From contig JADJON010000001.1 in the NCBI GenBank assembly GCA_016713765.1, positions 1,550,001 through 1,614,000 of the forward strand: a stretch of 64,000 nt of DNA, in the 5' to 3' direction. The position numbers and the translations under genes were made by a program. The stretch comes from Bacteroidota bacterium. GTDB lineage: Bacteria > Bacteroidota > Bacteroidia > AKYH767-A > 2013-40CM-41-45. The notes under the pieces are model-generated. The model was not told where the DNA came from and did not search any database. It saw nothing but the letters and a program-made list of their open reading frames with translations. Shown piece after piece: positions 60,807 through 64,000 of the stretch (position 1 is its first letter; every line of letters starts with the position of its first letter).

Positions 60807-63698
60807 ATGAAAAAACTGTCTTTACTGGCACTCGCTGCGTTCATGCAGTTGACGGCTGCCACCCCATCGCTGGCTTCTAATCCTGTCGCCAGTGCCTCAG
60901 CTAATGCTGCACATCGCGTTAACGGTGTTCCCTTTAACGGAGCGCAGGCATGGCCCGACCGGCTCGTTGTTCGCGTGCTTCCCGAGTACCGTGACCTGTG
61001 TTCTACGACCGGGATTGCAGATCCGAAATTTCAGGAAGCCGTCCAGCACCTCCAGGCAGCATCGGTACAACGTAAATATCCCCATCTGCGCCAGCCTTCC
61101 GTCGCGGTGAACCGTTATGGTCGCAAGCCGATCGACATGAGCCTGGTGTACGAAGTCCGGTTCAATCCTTCCTTCACCTTATCGGAGGCGATCCAGTCGC
61201 TCCTGTCGACCGGTATCCTGGCATACGCGGAACCCCTCTATCTGCATGAACTGGATTATACGCCCAACGACCCGGATATCGCCACCCAGTATCACATCAG
61301 CAAGATCCAGGCGCCTGCCGCCTGGGATATTCAGAAAGGCGACACCAACATCAGTGTTGGCATCGTTGACAGCGGAACGGATTGGGACCATCCTGATCTG
61401 GAAGACAACATCAAGTACAATTATGCCGATCCGATTGACGGAATCGACAACGACGCCGACGGCTACGTCGACAACTTCCGCGGATGGGATGTCAGCGAGA
61501 ATGATAACAACCCGATGGTCGTCAACCAGGACCACGGTTCCCACGTTTCCGGTTGCGCTGCTGCAACGACCGATAATGGAGTAGGTGTTGCCTCTCCCGC
61601 CTTCCGTTGCCGTTTCGTTGGCGTAAAATCTTCGCTCGACGGCAGCACCACTTCGATTGACAACGGTTACGATGGGATCGTGTATGCGGCTACCGTGGCC
61701 AACTGCGATATCGTGAATTGCTCCTGGGGAAGAGCGGGCGGCCCCAGTTCGTTCGAAAATGACGTGATCGACCTGGTCACCTTCGATTACGACGCGCTGG
61801 TTGTTGCGGCTGCCGGAAACAGCAGCTCCGACATGGACCATTATCCAAGTTCCTACCCGCGCGCGTTTTCCGTAGCGTCGACGACGATCACCGATGGTAA
61901 ATCCGGGTTCTCGAACTACGGTTACAATGTCGATATCGCGGCGCCGGGAAGTAACATCTATTCGACCGTTTACAACAACAATTACGTCTCGTACAGCGGA
62001 ACCTCGATGGCTTCGCCGGTCGTGGCAGGTTGCGCGGCGCTGGTGAAGTCTCAGTTTCCTGCCATGGGCGCATTGCAGATCGCGGAGCAGTTGCGCATGA
62101 CATCCGACAACATTTATACCGTGAGCGGTAACGCGGCCTACCGGGACAAACTCGGAAAAGGACGCGTCAACCTCTTCCGTGCGGTCAGCGACAGCCTTTC
62201 TCCCGGCGTGATCGTCGAGCAGATCAATACGCGTGACGGTAACGACGGTGTGTTCGTGATCGGCGATACGCTTTCCTTCGTCGCCACCTTCAAGAATATG
62301 CTTCGTCCCACCACGGCGCTTACCTGTTCGATGACCACGGGCACCCCGACCTACATGCAGGTCATTCAATCCAACTTCAACATCGGTGCACTGGGTACGC
62401 TGGATACGATCTCCAACTTCTCCGTCCCTTTCCAGGCGATCGTAAAAGCCGGTACCCCCACGAACCAATCCGTGACCTTCCGTCTGGTGCTGACCGACGG
62501 CAGTTGGACGGACGCGTTTGCCTTCCGCGTAACGGTGAATGTCGATTACATCAATATCGGAATCAACGACGTGGCCACCACGATCACCAGTAAGGGCATG
62601 ATCGGTTACAATCAGTCCGGACAGATTGAAGGACTTGGTTTCACGTACATGGGCGGACCGACGATTCTGTATGAAATGGGATTGATGATCGGTGCAAGCG
62701 GAACCCAGGTTTCCGACAACGTACGGGGCGATGGCGGTAGCTACGATTCCGACTTCAGTTCCTACCTGACCGTCAGCGGCCAGGAGCCGGGCACTGTTTC
62801 CGACTTTGACGCGTATGGTCAGTTCGTTGACAATGGCACGACTTCCTCGACTCCGTTACCGGTCCTGGTTTCTCACCGTGCTTATGCCTGGGCGGCTCCG
62901 GCTGCTGATCGTAAGTACATCATCGTCGACTATACCATTCGCAACAATGGAGTCAATACGCTGAATAACCTGTATGCAGGCCTGTTCGCCGATTGGGACA
63001 TTCCGCAATACGGCAACAACAAATCGGATACCGATGCCGGTCGGAAGATGGGTTATACCTGGAGTACCGATGCCGGTGGACTGTGGGCCGGTATGAAACT
63101 CCTTACCTCCGGAGGGTTCAATCATTACGCGGTCGACAACGTGACCGGCGGTAATGGCGGCTTGGATCTTTCCGATGGCTTCAGCAACACGGAGAAATAT
63201 TCCGCCCTGTCTTCTTCCCGCAGCCCTGCAGGAAATACCGCGTCAACGGGTAACGACGTGATCGACGTAGTGTCGAGTGGTCCCTTTACGCTTGCCGCCG
63301 GAGATTCCATCCGGGTCGCATTCGCCCTCATCGCCGGCGAAGATCTGACCATGATCCAGGCCTCGGCGGATGCAGCGCAAGTGCGTTGGGACAATACCGT
63401 CCTGACGACGGGACTGATCGCGCTTCCGTCAGCCGAAACGTTTGGTTTGTCGACGATCTATCCGAACCCGGCAGGCAGCAATGCCATGTTGCGCTTCACG
63501 CTGGACCGTTCTGGCAAAGTGGAACTTTCCATTTACAATGCACTGGGTGAACGCGTACAATCAGTTCTTGCACAGACCCTCGGAGCGGGTTCTTATTCCA
63601 CGGGTGTTGACCTGAACAAACTCGAGTCAGGAACCTATTTCGTGCGCCTGACCTGCGACGGTCAGTCCGCGACGCGCCCGCTGCAGGTGGTACATTGA
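60807..63698 (+). CDS. Subtilisin-like serine protease (S8) with T9SS sorting domain
   Basis: The 963-residue secreted protease has a signal peptide (MKKLSLLALAAFMQLTAATP), then a propeptide-like segment to about 150 (WPDRLVVRVLPEYRD). The S8 catalytic domain follows, about 160-470: Asp188 (VGIVDSGTDWDHPD), His243 (QDHGSHVSGC) and Ser400 (YSGTSMASPVVAGC). DGIDNDADGYVDN (about 211-223) may bind calcium. After it comes a long beta-rich region (about 470-880, TDNTYNGT... unassigned). The last about 85 residues (STIYPNPAGSNAMLRF ... LESGTYFVRLTC) are the T9SS type A domain. The triad is intact, so it should be active outside the cell or on its surface. Confidence 0.92.
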   Translation: MKKLSLLALAAFMQLTAATPSLASNPVASASANAAHRVNGVPFNGAQAWPDRLVVRVLPEYRDLCSTTGIADPKFQEAVQHLQAASVQRKYPHLRQPSVAVNRYGRKPIDMSLVYEVRFNPSFTLSEAIQSLLSTGILAYAEPLYLHELDYTPNDPDIATQYHISKIQAPAAWDIQKGDTNISVGIVDSGTDWDHPDLEDNIKYNYADPIDGIDNDADGYVDNFRGWDVSENDNNPMVVNQDHGSHVSGCAAATTDNGVGVASPAFRCRFVGVKSSLDGSTTSIDNGYDGIVYAATVANCDIVNCSWGRAGGPSSFENDVIDLVTFDYDALVVAAAGNSSSDMDHYPSSYPRAFSVASTTITDGKSGFSNYGYNVDIAAPGSNIYSTVYNNNYVSYSGTSMASPVVAGCAALVKSQFPAMGALQIAEQLRMTSDNIYTVSGNAAYRDKLGKGRVNLFRAVSDSLSPGVIVEQINTRDGNDGVFVIGDTLSFVATFKNMLRPTTALTCSMTTGTPTYMQVIQSNFNIGALGTLDTISNFSVPFQAIVKAGTPTNQSVTFRLVLTDGSWTDAFAFRVTVNVDYINIGINDVATTITSKGMIGYNQSGQIEGLGFTYMGGPTILYEMGLMIGASGTQVSDNVRGDGGSYDSDFSSYLTVSGQEPGTVSDFDAYGQFVDNGTTSSTPLPVLVSHRAYAWAAPAADRKYIIVDYTIRNNGVNTLNNLYAGLFADWDIPQYGNNKSDTDAGRKMGYTWSTDAGGLWAGMKLLTSGGFNHYAVDNVTGGNGGLDLSDGFSNTEKYSALSSSRSPAGNTASTGNDVIDVVSSGPFTLAAGDSIRVAFALIAGEDLTMIQASADAAQVRWDNTVLTTGLIALPSAETFGLSTIYPNPAGSNAMLRFTLDRSGKVELSIYNALGERVQSVLAQTLGAGSYSTGVDLNKLESGTYFVRLTCDGQSATRPLQVVH

Positions 63699-63717
63699 CG
63701 GGAGCGAACTTTTACTT

Positions 63718-63747
63718 CGACGGGCCGGTGGTTTCACCGGCCCGTTC
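63718..63747. terminator. GC-rich hairpin after the protease gene
   Basis: CGACGGGCCGGTG / CACCGGCCCGT stem with loop GTTT; only a short TTTT follows, so a moderate terminator. Confidence 0.55.
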
Positions 63748-63751
63748 GCGT

Positions 63752-63780
63752 TTTGGGAAGGACTAAAACCTTTACCTTTG
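63752..63780 (+). promoter_or_regulatory. Promoter of the DUF5606 gene
   Basis: TTTG (63752-63755), 17-nt spacer, TACCTTTG (63773-63780), matching the Bacteroidota TTG-N17-23-TAnnTTTG pattern, 18 nt before the ATG. Confidence 0.55.
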
Positions 63781-63798
63781 TTCTAATTCAATCTAATT

Positions 63799-64000
63799 AT
63801 GGAATTCAAAGACATTCTTGCCGTTCCGGGAATGCCGGGACTTTACAAAGTCGTCGGTAACAACAAGAACGGTTTTATCGTGGAGTCCATCCTCGATGGT
63901 AAGCGCTCCATGGTCAATGGCCAGCAACGCATCATGACCCTGATCGATATCGCCGTCTATACCAGCGGTGAGGAGAAGCCGTTGCGTGAGATCTTCCTGA
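63799..64000 (+). CDS. DUF5606 protein, 3' end beyond the window
   Basis: The 67 visible codons from ATG 63799 run off the right edge. The N-terminus MEFKDILAVPGMPGLYKVVG and the following NGFIVESILDGKRSMVNGQQRIMTLIDIAVYT match the DUF5606 family, small cytosolic Bacteroidota proteins of unknown function, usually 130-180 residues. The promoter lies directly upstream. Confidence 0.85.
   Translation, partial: MEFKDILAVPGMPGLYKVVGNNKNGFIVESILDGKRSMVNGQQRIMTLIDIAVYTSGEEKPLREIFL

Noticed and set aside
1..64000. tRNA, rRNA or transposase genes
   Set aside because: I looked for cloverleaf-like segments and transposase-like frames in all gaps and found none; small ones could be missed by eye.

Overview
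The window looks like a chromosomal segment of a Bacteroidota bacterium, probably a MAG-like environmental lineage. Seven large secreted proteins end in type IX secretion (T9SS) type A sorting domains. The only recognisable promoter element is the Bacteroidota -7 box TAnnTTTG, often only 8-65 nt from the start codon. TonB-dependent receptors with carboxypeptidase-like N-terminal domains, DUF4199, DUF5606, SBBP/SprB-like repeats and a Bacteroidota-type PurL are also present. I cannot place it below phylum. GC is about 55-60% in most of the window, with clearly AT-richer stretches at 1-2040 and 14.6-24.1 kb.

Layout: 1-1667 (-) is the N-terminal part of a sacsin-type GHKL ATPase in AT-rich DNA. 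2.0-6.1 kb (-) holds an SDR oxidoreductase, an APC amino-acid permease and a polytopic membrane protein. purL (+) follows, then a 1.3-kb composite repeat array (8.7-10.0 kb). 10.0-13.4 kb (-) is a probable metal-uptake operon (His/Cys-rich small protein, TonB receptor, lipoprotein), followed by a cytochrome c lipoprotein. 14.4-24.75 kb is the most unusual part. A LuxR-type regulator and two translationally coupled giant secreted proteins lie between 26-bp perfect direct repeats. Inside the left boundary sits a decayed fragment of the first giant gene, and GC content switches sharply inside the coding sequences.

25.0-40.4 kb carries a methyltransferase, a T9SS-exported BNR/sortilin-like protein, a 2661-residue repeat adhesin, a DUF4199 protein and a second BNR protein. 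40.4-45.6 kb (-) holds a TlpA-like thioredoxin protein, hppD and yidC. 46.0-52.2 kb holds two more T9SS cargo proteins. 52.4-60.7 kb is mostly housekeeping: pyrG, a PAP2 phosphatase, a TonB receptor, a minimal HExxH protein, an EVE protein, holA, amn and a stand-alone HsdR_N-like protein. A T9SS subtilase and the start of a DUF5606 gene close the window.

Seven or more of the gaps contain short tandem arrays with unit lengths of 7, 8 or 9 bp (for example TAACTAG, TTCACTA, TCGTCCC, TTGAAAG, CGTTNNAA, ATCCGCGTG). Many start within 0-12 nt of a stop codon. They are associated with a second family of palindromic repeats around CGCTAAAGC. I saw no tRNA, rRNA, CRISPR array or transposase gene.
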